Source of the DNA: an uncultured Clostridia bacterium | Lineage (GTDB): Bacteria; Bacillota; Clostridia; TANB77; CAG-508 | Assembly (NCBI GenBank): GCA_948528155.1 | Contig: CAOSZT010000048.1 | Coordinates: 1 to 14,359 of the forward strand | Direction of reading: 5' to 3' | Length of the DNA stretch: 14,359 nt | Shown here: positions 14,240 through 14,359 of the stretch, piece after piece | How the letters are laid out: each line of letters begins with the position of its first letter | How positions within the stretch are numbered: the first letter of the stretch is position 1 | The notes under the pieces: model-generated | Seen by the model: only the letters and a program-made list of their open reading frames with translations | The model's database searches: none | Told to the model about the DNA's origin: nothing | Position numbers and translations under genes: made by a program

Positions 14240-14359
14240 ATATAAGGAGTTCCTTTTTGTTTACTTTGACTTTGATTCTATCATAATTTATCTTAATTTA
14301 TAAAATTAAACATTATATTTATCTCTTTTACTTACTTCTGCTTCCGATAATTCATGTTA

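Noticed and set aside
14306..14356. Minus-strand frame reading HELSEAEVSKRDKYNV at the window edge, as the end of a gene
   Set aside because: A stop codon (TAA, 14359-14357) sits directly before it, so it is only a 16-codon gap between stops.
1..14359. CRISPR arrays, tRNA or rRNA genes
   Set aside because: No regularly spaced direct repeats, cloverleaf-like tRNA sequence or conserved rRNA segments were seen.

Overview
The window looks like an accessory (defence and mobile-element) region of a very AT-rich, low-GC Gram-positive bacterium in the Firmicutes/Erysipelotrichia/Tenericutes range. The grounds are strong A/T bias in coding and non-coding DNA, AGGAGG-type ribosome binding sites, tightly overlapping genes, and the transposase families present (ISLre2/UPF0236-like, IS200 and IS91-like). 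TGA is used as a stop (jetC) and tryptophan is read from TGG, so the genetic code looks standard rather than mycoplasmal.

Layout. 1-740: a decayed ISLre2/UPF0236-type transposase. 740-1350: gene-free DNA with a stop-riddled minus-strand remnant. 1351-1641 (minus): a small exported protein with a four-cysteine zinc-ribbon pattern. 1642-2074: gene-free DNA with a possible decayed minus-strand ORF and a hairpin. 2075-8395 (minus): a complete four-gene Wadjet operon, jetA-jetB-jetC-jetD. 8640-9200 (minus): a dead IS200-type insertion with end hairpins. 9205-11250 (plus): an IS91-like element whose Y2 HUH transposase looks intact, followed by a translationally coupled acidic protein and a frame-shifted zinc-ribbon reading frame, then a strong terminator and a GC-rich palindrome. 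11267-12529 (minus): an AAA/DUF4143 ATPase. 12530-12969: non-coding DNA with several inverted repeats. 12970-13986 (minus): a GT4-type glycosyltransferase cut short just after a run of eight G. 14102-14239 (plus): a short ORF of unknown function.

How the genes work together. The central unit is Wadjet, a relative of bacterial SMC complexes that restricts plasmids. JetC is the SMC-like ATPase, JetA the kleisin-like subunit, JetB the KITE-like winged-helix subunit and JetD the Toprim nuclease. The complex extrudes loops on circular DNA and JetD cuts it. All four genes are in the canonical order, overlap by 8-11 nt and keep their key motifs, so the system is probably functional. The JetA type points to Wadjet type II. 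The mobile elements and broken genes around it fit an island built by repeated insertion and loss. The most unusual parts are the IS91-like element with its coupled acidic/zinc-ribbon partner, the exported zinc-ribbon protein downstream of jetD, and the glycosyltransferase that ends at a poly-G tract.
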